NCBI RefSeq assembly: GCF_000346465.2
Contig: NC_034009.1
Span: forward strand, 3,883,654-3,947,653
Source: Prunus persica
Lineage: Eukaryota; Streptophyta; Magnoliopsida; Rosales; Rosaceae
Direction of reading: 5' to 3'
DNA: 64,000 bases
Below the pieces are notes generated by a model that made no database searches, had not been told where the DNA came from, and saw only the letters and a list, made by a program, of their open reading frames with translations. A program made the translations under genes and the position numbers. Shown here piece by piece: positions 44,552 to 55,289 of this stretch. The first letter of the stretch is position 1. The number at the start of each line of letters is the position of its first letter.

Positions 44552-44986
44552 TTAAGACTTGATAATATGAGTGGCATGATCATTCCACGGATAGCAATCG
44601 GTGTAAGCACCGTTAATGTCGAACTCCCAGCTCAACCTGCATACCGCGCTAGGAAATACTTTCCAGTAACACAAACTGCATTTGTCTGCCGAATCTTTAT
44701 ATATGTCGAACCACTCAAATCTACCTGGCCACTGAAAACTGCAGTAGAATTGTGTTGTGTGAATAAAGTTAGGCTTGAAACTGAATTCAAATGTGCCATT
44801 AATCGGGAGCACTTTGACACCAAGATCATCGTCTCTGGATTTGCAGTGAACGGTAAGGCTCAAGTCTCCATCCAAAGCCAAATTATTTTCCACTCGAACA
44901 AATCTTCTCTTCCGAGCATCACAAATGGACGTTGAGAACACCAAAAGCAGCATTAGCAAAACTGCATTTCTAATGAAGGAAGCCAT
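44552..44986 (-). CDS. S-protein homologue (Plant_S1 family), SPH copy 2
   Basis: A 144-residue secreted protein. I choose the ATG at 44984-44986 (MASFIRNAVLLMLLLVF) because it begins the same signal peptide as copies 3 and 4; an in-frame ATG 17 codons upstream at 45037 would bury the signal. The cleavage zone is near ICDA, followed by basic RKRR. The mature part has VHCKSRDDDLGVKVL, NGTFEFSFKP (a glycosylation site), FYCSFQWPGRFEWFDIY, KCSLCYWKVF and DCYPW, and a short extension ending HIIKS. Six cysteines fit the Plant_S1 domain. A likely small secreted signalling protein. Confidence 0.93.
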   Translation of the reverse strand: MASFIRNAVLLMLLLVFSTSICDARKRRFVRVENNLALDGDLSLTVHCKSRDDDLGVKVLPINGTFEFSFKPNFIHTTQFYCSFQWPGRFEWFDIYKDSADKCSLCYWKVFPSAVCRLSWEFDINGAYTDCYPWNDHATHIIKS

Positions 44987-45054
44987 TGAAGAAATTTTTT
45001 GTTGATGGAAATTAAAACACAATGGTTCGAATATCATGCATCATATATTTTTCT

Positions 45055-45066
45055 TACTTTTATAGT
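45055..45066 (-). promoter_or_regulatory. Candidate TATA box of SPH copy 2
   Basis: The minus strand reads CTATAAAAGTAAG about 75 bp upstream of the chosen ATG. This distance favours the ATG at 44986 over the one at 45037. Confidence 0.5.
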
Positions 45067-45908
45067 TGTTCGGCAGGTTCTATGTGGTCACACATATGGT
45101 ATAGTGCTTGATTGATTTGCAGGATTATGGGAATTTGCTGAGAACATAAGGTTAATTTTGCACTCAATTTTTCTCCATTAACATAATAAACTCCATCACT
45201 TGCATCCTCGTGCCTTGATCACCTTCATAAAATACTTGCCCTCAATTCACTCCATAAACATTCCCAACTCTTTCAAACCTTCATCAACCCTTTGATTATA
45301 ATTACGTCTATCACCATCCCTCATGCCTTAATCACCTCCATTATTAGCAACTTGATTTTCTCCCTATTTGTTCACAATTAATCTTGGCGTCCGCTTAATT
45401 AATAACAAAACAAGATATTTGCTTGCTTAATATTACTTATATATTGTTTTTAATTGAAAAAAAGAAGAAGTATATAGCTAGTGCTCAAGTAGACAAAAGA
45501 AGGGAGATTTACTATTATACTCAATATAGGGGCCCAAATTATAAAAAAATCATATATGAAATGGACTTTAGAAATACACCCAAAGCCCATTTACAACATA
45601 ACAAAGAGACTTTTAAATTCTTATAAATTACAAAACTACCATCGATTTCTTAAAGCAAGCCCAATCCCGAAACCTCATAAAAAACCTCAAAACAAGCTTT
45701 TATTTTTGGGGGTTATTATTATTATTTTTTATTTTATAGAAATTAAATAGTGTAGGCTTTATCTATATTATTAATGCTAAGAATTGATATATAACTAAAT
45801 ATCTCTCAAAAGAAATATTTTCGTTCTTCTAACCAAAAAAAAGTCCTCTTGTTCTTGTAAGTTTATTTATTTTATTGATAAAAAAGTGTTCTTGATTCAT
45901 ATCTTTCA
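45067..45908. other. Spacer 5' of SPH copy 2
   Basis: No gene is supported. Short open frames here lack any family motif. Confidence 0.5.
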
Positions 45909-46241
45909 TCAAGAATTCTATAGTGAGACCCTTAGATTAGGTCATATCTCTTAATCGTTGGATCGAATTAGTTAGTTTGATCCAACAGTTAAGAGATAGA
46001 ACATCATTTGAGCTGGTACTAAGGCATGGCCCTATCTCTTCCATCTTTCATAGCTAGTACTAAGGCGTATGAGTCATTCTATAGAAAGGGCCTTATATAA
46101 GGCACTTAGGTGAGGTCCTATCTTTTAACCGTTAGATCAGGCTAACCAATTTGATCAATGACTAACCAATTTGATCCAACGATTAAGAGATAGGACCTCA
46201 CATAAGGGTCATATATAAGGCCCTCACTGTAGAATTCTTGA
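45909..46241. mobile_element. MITE with 25-bp inverted ends
   Basis: The left end TCAAGAATTCTATAGTGAG and the right end (complement TCAAGAATTCTACAGTGAG) pair with one mismatch. Inside, GATCCAACAGTTAAGAGATA-type words recur in both orientations. Length is about 333 bp and it is non-coding. A clear target duplication is not seen. Confidence 0.75.
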
Positions 46242-46312
46242 CTCATGATAACCCCTTCACTGGTGAGACCGACCAACTCATTTTTTGATTTTTATAACTT
46301 AAAAAATAAAAA

Positions 46313-46861
46313 GGGTCAACGGGGTCTAGAATAGTGAAAAATGGCCTTAACTTGCAGACGAATGTAGATGGACACCAAGAAAATGTAAGGGACTTGTACT
46401 TGTGGATAAGAGTAGCTAACATGGTATAGCCTAGTTGAAACGACCTTGACTTGTAGACTAGTGATCTTAGGTTCGAACTCCGATGGTATCTTGACAGTTT
46501 GTATGTGAGAAAACTCCAATTCCCCAATATCACTTGTATAAAATAAAATAAAAAGTTGTTAAGAGTAAGCAATGTATTTACCACTGTCATTGACTCAATT
46601 TACCCTCAATATTCCTAGTATACAAAATAAAACAAGATAAAGGCATGGGAAAATTAAAAGAAATCATAACAAATGAAATTAGTTTTTTCTTGACAACAAA
46701 AAATTGGGGGTAGCCAACGGGGTCTAGTTCAGTGAAAAATGATATTGACTTGCAGACTAATAGTCTTAAGTTCGAACCGTTATAGCATTGTGGTAGTGTA
46801 TGTGTTTGTGAGAAGCCCCCCTCACCTCTTTACTTTAGATTATATCTTGTACTAAAAAAAA
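46313..46861 (+). mobile_element. SINE copies, one nested or adjacent to another
   Basis: 46711-46861 is a SINE with a CCAACGGGGTCTAGTTCAG head (A-box-like), a B-box-like AAGTTCGAACCG and an A-run after CTTGTACT. A second copy at 46408-46555 has GTATAGCCTAGTTGAAACG, AGGTTCGAACTCC and an A-rich end after CTTGTAT. A truncated third head lies at 46313-46368. Confidence 0.6.
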
Positions 46862-47379
46862 GTTGCGGGTATATTGAAACTTTAGGGGACTAAAAATCCC
46901 TTCAATTGAGATTTTTTGGGTACTTGTATCCCCCGAGGATTAGACTTACTACAATTTCATACGACATTTCCATACAACATTTTGTGGCATGTCCATGTCA
47001 TTAGCCATGTAGATTAATAGAATTAATTATATTTTATCTTTTTCAGGGATAATTAATTGTATGTTATTATTTATCTTTCTATTGAAGAACTATAACCCAA
47101 AATAATTATGATTGTGTTGGTTAGTGGCCTTTTCAATATTCAAAAGAGGTCTCAAGTTCGAATTCCCTTTTCTATGCCTTGCTTGATTAGTGTCAAGTGG
47201 TTTGAAGACCAAACATTACATGATTTACTTTTTCTGGATGGTTGTAATATGGGTTGTTGAAATTTTTGTGAGTATTTCAAAATACAAAATTTGAAATTGG
47301 TACTTAGGTGACGAGGGGTAAATTTTACGACACTTAAACAAAACGCAACAATCTTCACACACTTTAGAACTTGACCAAA

Positions 47380-48158
47380 AACACTTATGACTAGTCAACT
47401 GCTAGTCATGAACAGCCACAATCAAGAATACACACAGAGCATGCCACAATGTACGTGCAACCCTAGAAGATTACTAGTGACAACCTAGACACACAGAAGG
47501 ACCCGTCAATCTAGGCATCCCCTGTGCTAGCAACAACTATAATGAAAGTGTGTGAAATTATCATAATCAAGTAAACACCAAACAGCAGATAATGACGACT
47601 AGTCAACTATAAGGACACAAACCCAGAATTCATACAATGACTAGTCAACCACTAAGAACACAAACCCAGAATTCATACGATGACTAGTCAACCACAATTC
47701 ATACGATGACTAGTCAACCACCAAGAACACAAACCTATAATTCATACAATGACTAGTCAACCACCAAGAACACAAATCCAGAAAAATTACAGAGATGCAA
47801 TCAGAAATTGTTCACCCAGAAACGCACCATTGGGAAAAACTGGGGGTCATCAACCGATTAGGCAATCCACTAAGTAGAAAAAGATTCTTATAAAGGAACA
47901 CAAGCAAGCTGAAGAAAAACCTAGATCTATTTAGGAAGATGAGCTATACCTCATTTGTGCAATCTTCTTCTCCAACTTAGCAAAGCTTGAAGCTCAGTTC
48001 TTCATGGCAATGGCAGCTTCTTCTCCAGCTCATTCATCCCATGACACCAGCTTGCAAGCTCTAACTCAAACAGAAACCAAAATTTGGATTCAAAGGAGAA
48101 TGACCAATTTCTTCAAGAAACCATACTCTTGAAGAAATTAATCTTGAATCTGACCTAG

Positions 48159-48190
<32 letters not shown>

Positions 48191-48700
48191 GAGTGTTTGA
48201 CCTGGCAATGTGAGGTTTTCATATTTCAAATGCAGTTTTCAAAAAGAAACATTTTGGAAAACTCAAAGATGAAAAATATGTAGGTTACACTTGAGGAAGA
48301 AAAGAAAGTTTACAGAGAAACTTTCCAAAACTTGCCTACAAAAGTGACGGCTGCCAAATGAGGAATCCTTTGGCCTTTACACCCAAAAATTCCTTAGGTC
48401 AAAATCGACACATGGCAGCAGAGAGAGAAAGAAGAATAGGACAAAATAGTTGGTTATCTAGTTGGAAATCCTGCAGAGCAAGGATGACTAGTCATACGAG
48501 AAATAGATGACTAGTCATCATTTTATGAAATCAATTTAATGGAATGTGATGCAATGCACAATTTACCTTTGTCAATTGGCTTGAACCTCCATATGATAGT
48601 TGTTAGTTAAGAACACCTAGAGAAGCTATTCTTAATCTAAACTTGAGCTTGATAAAAACAATAAAAATTCTATTACAAAATTGTCAAGGAAAGCCAAAAG
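47380..48700 (+). repeat. Unclassified dispersed repeat, copy A
   Basis: It shares ordered segments with 61060-62700 in inverted orientation: the GACTAGTCA words, CACTAAG with TTCTTATA nearby, a cluster naming the AACTTAG/AGTTGG segment, ATTTTGTCCTATTC, and TTGTCAAGGAAAGC at its end. It has no long open frame and contains an AT microsatellite at 48158-48186. It may be a non-autonomous retroelement; its class is not clear. Confidence 0.6.
47596..47800 (+). repeat. Tandem repeat of about 43 bp with GACTAGTC core
   Basis: Four to five units of the form ATGACTAGTCAACCACTAAG then AACACAAACCCAGAATTCAT. One unit is shortened. It lies inside the dispersed repeat. Confidence 0.8.
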
Positions 48701-48739
48701 AAAAACCCAAAATGCATACATTAACAAAAATTATTATTA

Positions 48740-49700
48740 AATTTATATTTGTTATTATTACTATATTTATTGAATTGAAATTTTTAAATATGTGTTAAAT
48801 GGTGGTTTTAATTCTTTTAAGGTTGAGATTTCAAAACCTTTTCCTTTTGGTATAGTTGGACGTGTTCTATTGATATTAATATTAATCTCTTTTGGCAGTT
48901 TTGTTTTGGGTTTTAATGTCTTGAATTGGAGAAAACATGTAGGCCAAATGTAACCGGCTATGATTTGATTGTGTATTAATTTGATATATTTATATTTGGA
49001 TTTAAACCATATTAACATGGGAGACTTTAGAAAAGCCCAAAGGAGAGAGAAAAATTTTAAAAGAAGCCAAAATGGACAAATTTGCCCTTATTTATTTTTT
49101 GATTTCCTAAGGAATCCTTTACATTTGCATGTCTTTGGTTTGAAAGTTGAGAGGTTTTTCTGTCTTTTTTAAAAAAGCTTTGGCTTTTTCCAAAAGTGAA
49201 AGTTTTTTTATGGGTAAAACCTAAATTTACTTATTAACATTGGCAACTTATTGCTTTTAATTGTGGGAGCATTTTATGCAGCTTAATTGCTTGTTTAATA
49301 ACCAAACCTGCACCAAGAAAGCTCATATATATAAACCATTCAAGATATACTTTTGAAAAAAGAGAAATCAGATTGGCACCTTTCTTCATTATTTTCTCCT
49401 CCACATTCTTGAGTTTGTATTTCAATTTGTTTTCTTTTATCAAGGGAAAGATTCGAGTTGTTCATCCGACCCAAGTATTGCGAGCGTACGCTTATGACGG
49501 TCATAGGTTGTTGTATCCTAGAGGGTAGGGCGCCATACAACCTTGTGACCAACCTTGTGCCAAGACATTGTTTCCGAGAGACGAAATCTACTCTTAAGGA
49601 CAGTGACTACACGCCTCAACCTAAAACTATTATTCTACTCAAGTATCAATGGAGACCAACTTCTACATCCCAAAAGATAAGTATCTTACACGAACCTAGA
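48740..49700 (+). other. Possible LTR remnant or LTR-derived promoter fragment
   Basis: A TCATATATATAAACC box at about 49322-49336 is followed by TTCATCCGACCCAAGTATTG and GGTCATAGGTTGTTGTATCC (49498-49518). This arrangement resembles the U3-R-U5 of some plant LTR elements. I could not define both ends or a target duplication, and no gag-pol follows. Confidence 0.35.
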
Positions 49701-50474
49701 TGTAGATTTTAAAAACCATTTTCAAAATCTCACAATGGAAAACCTTATGTAGAGTAAAAGTTTTACTCTAAAAATATTCTCAATAGGTGAAGTAGATTTG
49801 GAAAATAAAAGCATATTTCAAAAGCTATTTGAAAACACAAACCTCACCCAGCTGCAAATGCAGAGATGATGAAGAAGAAGAAGACCACCCTCTCTCTTAA
49901 AAAATGCATACCTCACTAACATAGAGAAAAATGCAGAGCCAAAAAAACAAAATCTAAAAAAAAAAAACCTATCTCTCTTGGCAAAATGGTATAAATACGC
50001 AAAATGCAAATGACCATATTGACCAAAAAAAAAAAGAAAAAAAAAAGAAGAATATATATCAACGCCACACAACAATAAAATGAAAAGTCAAACTCTTAAT
50101 TATTATTTATTCTGAATACTAGCCTCTCTGCACGCGCTTCCGCGCATGCGAGAGGTTTTTTTTAAAAAAAATTTAAATTTATTTTAGAATTAAAAAAGAT
50201 AATGGATATTTGTGTTCCATAAAAATAGGACCCATTATCTGAATTTTCTTTTAATTTTAATTTTTTTAATACGAAAAAATTGTGAATTTACCATATTATC
50301 CTCATTTAATTAATAATTTCAATTCTTAATGTTTGCATTAACCAAGGGCATTTTCTGGTATTTTGAATGTTTCACCATTCTCTGCCTTTTGCTTTATATA
50401 TATAGATAAATTAGAACATAGTGATACCAAATTGGACTAACTAAGAATTCATCACATGGTTACACATGATAGAC
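49701..50474. other. Spacer with a GC-rich hairpin at 50123-50155
   Basis: No gene. CCTCTCTGCACGCGCTTCCG pairs with GCGCATGCGAGAGG to make a stem of about 14 bp with a four-base loop. It stands at one edge of an AT-rich block ending TATATATAGATA near 50407. It may be the end of a small transposon. Confidence 0.4.
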
Positions 50475-50613
50475 TTAGTTACGGTTCCAACTATAGCAAA
50501 TGTCATATTTCTGGGATTCTTCGTTAAACATGCATGGCCCATCTGGTCCTATACTCCGGAAACAGTTGAAGCACACTCCTTGGTCTCTCATTCCACAAAT
50601 ATTCATGTGCTAA
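50475..50613 (-). pseudogene. S-protein homologue relic, C-terminal fragment only
   Basis: The minus strand encodes DQGVCFNCFRSIGPDGPCMF and then NEESQKYDICYSWNRN followed by TAA at 50475-50477. This matches the CxxC...GPCM...C-x-W end of Plant_S1 proteins. Upstream of about 50613 the similarity stops, so the signal peptide and first half are lost. Confidence 0.8.
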
Positions 50614-51562
50614 TTATAAGTGAAACGTGACCGTTTTATTGAGTTAATGCAGTTAATAATGTTTGACTCAACAAGCCATTCAAAGGGAAACGTATAAAAA
50701 AGGAAAATGTCAAACGGTCCAAGCCATTCAATTCATTTTTCTCACCATTTGTTATTTATTTTTCGTACATGAATTTTTGGCAAATGCTTGACTCAAGCAC
50801 CGGCTCCGATGCCATTTCTTTAATTTGCTTCGCCCTTTTACAGATTTGGGTAAAACTTGAACTTTTCTAATTCTTTTATATGTAAAATTTTCAGTTTTTG
50901 AATTTTGTTCTATGTTTCTAGCAACCACTCGTTATTTTTGAGCCATGATCGACAACATACAACATTAATTATTATTATTATTATTTTATTTATTATGTTT
51001 GAATTTTTTTTATTTTATTTTTTTGCCAAACTTAGGAAGGAGGAGTGAGGATACTCACACACAGGTACCATATAAGAGGCTTAAACACAGGACCACTTGG
51101 GAGCCCATTAAAAGTCTGAGCCAATTCAACTAACACCCCATTGGTCATTTAATTTTATTTGTTTATTTGTTTCTGTGAGAATGTGACGGTGAAAATGTCT
51201 CACATTAGAAAATTGAGAGACCTAGCAAGTTCAACCTCAACTCCCTCCAATTTCTTCTTCTCTTTTTTTTTTTTTTTTTTTTGTGTGGAACTTAAAACTT
51301 CTTTTTTTAAAAGTTTTGACTTAAAACTTTAGTAATTTTGAATTTTCAAAATAAAAATAAATTATGAGTAACATGAGAATGTTAAGAAAATATTCATCTC
51401 TTAACCAAACTCTTGCATTTGAAAATAATAATAATAATAATTAATATAACCCAACAATCAAACCTCATACTTATTATATTTAGTCTCATAATAACCAAAT
51501 CATACATAAGTCGGAAGATTTATTAACTAATAATTCAAGACCATCATATATAATTTGATTAA
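50614..51562. other. Spacer with a minus-strand SINE-like piece
   Basis: At 51035-51150 the minus strand has a TTAGTTGAATTGGCTC head and a GGTCCTGTGTTTAAGCC word, which resemble A and B boxes, so a decayed SINE is likely. Poly-T runs occur at 51260-51282. No gene is supported. Confidence 0.45.
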
Positions 51563-51961
51563 CTACTCATCATCATCACGCATCCATGGAAGGCAATCTT
51601 CCTTCTTGGTCGTAGAGTTAAACATGCAAGGGCCATCTTGCACTATTTTCCAGTAAGTACAATTGTCTTGGTGGTCCTCGGGTGAATAGGGATAGAACCA
51701 CGAAAATAAACGTAGACCTGGCCATTCAGCGGAGCAGGAGATCGTGGCGTGGCGGTCGAAACCAAATTCAAAGGCAGCATGAGGCGGGAGCAGTTGCTGA
51801 CCGATGGCAGTTAAATTGGCTGCGCAGTCAAGCGTAAGGTTCAAGTTTCCAGTCAGATTATTTGTGAGCTTCAGATACCTTTTGTCTGGAGAACTTTCTG
51901 CTGCACCCGTAAACAACAAAAGCATCATTAGCAGCACTGCATTTCCAAGGAAGGAAGCCAT
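51563..51961 (-). CDS. S-protein homologue (Plant_S1 family), divergent SPH copy 3
   Basis: A 132-residue secreted protein from ATG 51959-51961 (MASFLGNAVLLMMLLLF); a TTG upstream in frame is not a start. The signal peptide resembles those of copies 2 and 4, but the mature domain is divergent. The HCKS and DDDLGV motifs are replaced by LDCAANLTAIGQQLLPPHAA. CSAEWPGLRLFSWFYPYS, NCTYWKIVQDGPCMF and DCLPW keep the family pattern with five cysteines. Five potential N-glycosylation sites (NLTG, NLTL, NLTA, NCTY, NSTT) are more than in the neighbours. The tail is acidic (RDDDE). It is open and possibly specialised. Confidence 0.92.
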   Translation of the reverse strand: MASFLGNAVLLMMLLLFTGAAESSPDKRYLKLTNNLTGNLNLTLDCAANLTAIGQQLLPPHAAFEFGFDRHATISCSAEWPGLRLFSWFYPYSPEDHQDNCTYWKIVQDGPCMFNSTTKKEDCLPWMRDDDE

Positions 51962-52039
51962 GCTTGTGTTTAACAAATTAAAGATTTTACGTTTGTGGAA
52001 GAACGCACAATTGGATGAAGATGTTCATGTTTTTATCTA

Positions 52040-52051
52040 TTTATTTATAGT
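52040..52051 (-). promoter_or_regulatory. Candidate TATA box of SPH copy 3
   Basis: The minus strand reads ACTATAAATAAAT about 85 bp upstream of the start codon. Confidence 0.5.
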
Positions 52052-53064
52052 GCCTCAATTGGAATTTTAATAGTTATGGTAATATATGACGTTCATTGAA
52101 CCTAGTAACAAATTCCTAGGAATAAATATTGGAAAATGAAGGTAAAAACGGAAGGATAATAATTATTATGTTTGTTTAACACTCCATGTATAATAATTTT
52201 AATTAAGAATGTCAAACAGTCCGACTCTAGAGTTTTCATATTTGTCATACACTACAACACTCAACCTTCATCCAAAGGCTCACAACAACATTCAAAGAAC
52301 CACAGCAGATCAAGGCCTCTCACATACTCTCACAGGAAAGAAGAAATGACAAAAATAATGAAGTGATGGACACCTAACGTTCTGTATCAATATATATTTT
52401 TTTTTCTTCTTCCTTTCTCTGTAACATATCTTCCCCCAAAATCTTACCTCTTATCAAGCTAACCTGTCCCCAAAGCTTTTGTAACGATGTCTTCTCTTTC
52501 GCCTATGTATATATGTATTTTTTAAAATTCTCTTTCCTATGTCAATTGAGATGATGGGTGGTTTCAGGAAATGATTCCTTTGTTGTCCATGTCAACTTCC
52601 TGCTTGTTCCTCGCGTCTTTGATTATAATACCAAGCAATATTGCTAGGGGAGACAATTTACAATCTGAATGGTACCCTACAAGCAACAGCCACACCAAAC
52701 TAGTAAACTCAGAGAATGGTGGCTGCATTGTCTCTATTGTTAAGAGGAGACAATTTGCAGTCTAAATAATCAACTTAAGGGACAATTGCAAATAAAAAGG
52801 TACTATGAATTTTTGTAGTAGTGAATCTGGAAAATACAAATCTAGCAACACTTGTGCATATATGCTTAGGGTAGGGCCTTTTTGCTCTAAGTTCTGTTAG
52901 GAGGAGGTGTTGCATAAAGGAAGAAGAAGAAAAAAAAAATTATGCAGATGATCCTGATGACTTTCAAATGAATTGTGTATTTCCCTTGTTTCTCGCTACA
53001 TCTCCTCTCTCACCCAACTTTCTCCCTTCTCTTTTTCTTTTTATTTTTTAACTATTAAGAACAT
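52052..53064. other. Spacer 5' of SPH copy 3
   Basis: A 64-codon frame at 52571-52765 begins with a hydrophobic, signal-peptide-like stretch (TSCLFLASLIIIPSNIA) but has no family I recognise. GGAGACAATTTACAATCTGA is echoed at about 52745 as GGAGACAATTTGCAGTCTAA. TTTTTGTAGTAGTG at 52810-52823 looks like a CACTA or hAT terminus with no convincing partner. Confidence 0.4.
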
Positions 53065-53695
53065 TGAGTCCTTTTGTGATAAAACACTACATATACTGGG
53101 CTTTGTAGGTGGTTAAGTTGAGGACAATATCGGTGTTGCGAATAATAGGCTGCTAACATGTCTCTTTGAAACTTAACATGATATTAGAGCTGGTTCATTT
53201 ACTGAGTCTGTACCCTTACCCCTTAACCAATATGTGGTGTTCACATGTTGGACTTGAATGTTTATTGTAACACCCCACATCGACCAACGGAGAGAGGGTG
53301 ATGTACTTTATATGTACATGCCCACCTCTATCTAGCACGAGGCCTTTTGGGAGCTCACTAGCTTCGGAGTCAATAGAACTCCGAAGTTAAGCGAGTTTGG
53401 GCTAGAGCAATCCCAAGATAGGTGACCCACTGGGAAGTTGCTCGTGAGCTCCCAGAAACAAAACCATGAGAGCAGAGAAAGGGACCCAAATAGGACAATA
53501 TCGTGCTACGACGGAGCCAATCCCAGGATGTGACATTTAAAAATTCAACATATAATGAATGGTTCCACTACTAATATCATTGAGGCTTTTTGTGATAAAA
53601 CCTCATATTTACTAAGCTTTGTAGGTGGTTGAGTTGGGAATAATATTGTTGTTGCTAGTAAATGAGCTGCTTACCCATCTCTCTGAAACTTAACA
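53065..53695 (+). mobile_element. TRIM-like miniature LTR element, interrupted by a Cassandra LTR
   Basis: Direct repeats of about 114 bp (53065-53178 and 53581-53695) begin TGAG and end TTAACA. The left one is followed by TGATATTAGAGC, which differs by two transitions from the tRNA-Met primer site. Without the nested 270 bp the element is about 360 bp, the size of terminal-repeat retrotransposons in miniature. The flanks AACAT and TGCAT agree at only three of five bases, so the duplication is uncertain. Confidence 0.65.
53266..53535 (+). mobile_element. Cassandra-type solo LTR with 5S rRNA-like core
   Basis: It begins TGTAACACCCCACATCG and ends GATGTGACA. The middle matches plant 5S rRNA: AACTCCGAAGTTAAGCG, GGTGACCCACTGGGAAGT and CTCGTGAG. 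These cover the internal pol III promoter boxes. Cassandra elements carry such 5S-derived sequences in their LTRs. Flanks TTTAT and TTTAA agree at four of five bases. Confidence 0.85.
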
Positions 53696-53908
53696 TGCAT
53701 GGTTAGGTATGGTTTAACTGGCTGAATGAACCAATCTTTTTATTTAATTATTATTATTTTAACTTTTCTAATTTTAAATTCTAAAACTAAAATTAATTAG
53801 AATTAAAATGTGAAAGTCAGGAAATTGTTCATAACTCTAGAGTTGTTTAATATTTCTGGGTTCAAATGTAGTACCAAGAATTTGAAACCCATACATTGCC
53901 TTTTAGGT

Positions 53909-54388
53909 CCCGTTTGGTTCATGGAATGAATTTGATGGGAAATCATTTCTCATGTCATTCCTCAAGAAATGAGAATGGAAGATTTCTTTTCCACGTTTGG
54001 TAATGCTGGGAAAGTAACCGGGAAATATCACTTGATTTCCTTTCCCATGTTTGTTTTGAGTATGAATGGAAAACAAAGTTTGTATAAATTTTTAATTATA
54101 CCCATATTAAATCAAATTAAAAAAAAAAAGAATGCATTTAATGATATATTGTAATTCTAAATTGTTAGTGGGGATAAAATGGTCATAAAAATATGTATTT
54201 AATGTTAGCTCATTTTCCCTAACTTTCCCATGAGAAGAGAAAACAAAACCCAAGTTGGAAGGATGGCTTCACTTTCCCCTCCTACTTTCCCATGAGCCAG
54301 GCAATGATTTCCCATACTTAGACTTACCAGACATGGGAAAGCAATTGATTTCCCATTCCCAAGTCTCCTTTCCCATGAACCAAACGGA
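53909..54388. mobile_element. MITE with CCCGTTTGGTTCATGG ends
   Basis: The left end CCCGTTTGGTTCATGGAATG pairs with the right end, whose complement is CCGTTTGGTTCATGGGAAAG. Inverted GGGAAATCA-type words continue inside. Non-coding and about 480 bp; the ends resemble hAT-derived MITEs. Confidence 0.7.
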
Positions 54389-54563
54389 TGAATATGATGG
54401 CGCACCACAACAATCAAACTGATCTACCAAAAAACAGAACAACCAAACTCTCTTAATCAATCTTTATTCCCCATATATAATAACTGGTACATAACATCAT
54501 CTTTCATTTCGCCTAACAACTGAACCAGGCAGAATCACATCACCGATTAATCAATACATTATT

Positions 54564-54971
54564 TCACGCGATCTCAGAGGGGTTCCACCCGAAGCACTTG
54601 CCATACATGCATGGGCCAATTGGCAGTATATCCCAGTAACACAGCCTACACCTTTCTCGATCTCTCTTGTCTATATAGACATCAAAATAGTGAAATGTAC
54701 CTGGCCACTCAAAACTGCAGTAGAATCGTGTAGTGAAAAACGGTTTAGGCAGAAAACTAAATTCGAAGGCAGCATGAGGGGCGAGGACTTTCACACCAAG
54801 ATCATCGTCCCCTGATTTGCAGTGAACTGTAAGAGTCACGTCTCCAACCAGCTCATTTTTTACTCTAACATGTTTTCTCTTTGGAAAAAAGCTCTTTCCA
54901 CAAGTACACATGGTTGATGTGAAGAACAAGAGCAACATTAGCAGAGTTGCATTGCCAATGAACGAAGCCAT
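54564..54971 (-). CDS. S-protein homologue (Plant_S1 family), SPH copy 4
   Basis: A 135-residue secreted protein from ATG 54969-54971 (MASFIGNATLLMLLLFF). A longer in-frame extension to 55013 would precede the signal peptide and is unlikely. After the signal (to about MCTC) come basic FFPKRKHVRV, VHCKSGDDDLGVKVL, PHAAFEFSFLPKPFF, RFYCSFEWPGTFHYFDVY, RCRLCYWDILPIGPCMY and CFGW. Six cysteines fit the family. It is the closest intact relative of the pseudogene at 57420-57781, which shares VDKRDR and the CYWDILP segment. Probably a working small secreted protein. Confidence 0.93.
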   Translation of the reverse strand: MASFIGNATLLMLLLFFTSTMCTCGKSFFPKRKHVRVKNELVGDVTLTVHCKSGDDDLGVKVLAPHAAFEFSFLPKPFFTTRFYCSFEWPGTFHYFDVYIDKRDRERCRLCYWDILPIGPCMYGKCFGWNPSEIA

Positions 54972-55027
54972 GCTTGCAAATTTTAAGAAGTTTCGATCTT
55001 GGTCCAAAAACACTTGGATTTGTCATG

Positions 55028-55039
55028 GTTTTTTATAGT
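55028..55039 (-). promoter_or_regulatory. Candidate TATA box of SPH copy 4
   Basis: The minus strand reads AACTATAAAAAACC about 60 bp upstream of the start codon. Confidence 0.5.
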
Positions 55040-55121
55040 TTCTAGTTGTGCCATTCGGTCTTACACTTGATAGTGCATGAGCTGTAAATTCATGGTAAAT
55101 TGTGAGGTTCATGGAACCTGG

Positions 55122-55289
55122 TAACAATTTTCTAGGAAGATATGGGAGAACAAGTTAAAAAGGAAGAATAGTAAAATTTGGCTTGCCCGGCTTTCCATGT
55201 AAAATATATTTAATTAAGAATGCAAAACTGCCTTTCAGTTTTCATACAACCAAATTACAGAAATGGAACTTTCTTGTTCTTGGATTTCC
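55122..55289 (-). repeat. SPH upstream repeat, copy 1 (direct repeat with 56532-56699)
   Basis: 168 bp starting TAACAATTTTCTAGGAAGAT and ending TTCTTGGATTTCC recur 1.41 kb further on with only a few differences. This copy is the distal promoter region of SPH copy 4. A more diverged relative lies upstream of the pseudogene at 57781 (about 57943-58027). Confidence 0.88.

Noticed and set aside
52250..52823. Possible small CACTA-type element between CACTACAAC and TTTTTGTAGTAGTG
   Set aside because: The ends match poorly beyond eight bases and the flanking triplets (ATA and AAT) differ, so no element is supported.
53300..53500. A functional 5S rRNA gene
   Set aside because: Only the internal promoter half matches 5S rRNA well and it sits inside an LTR with TG/CA ends, so it is a Cassandra LTR.
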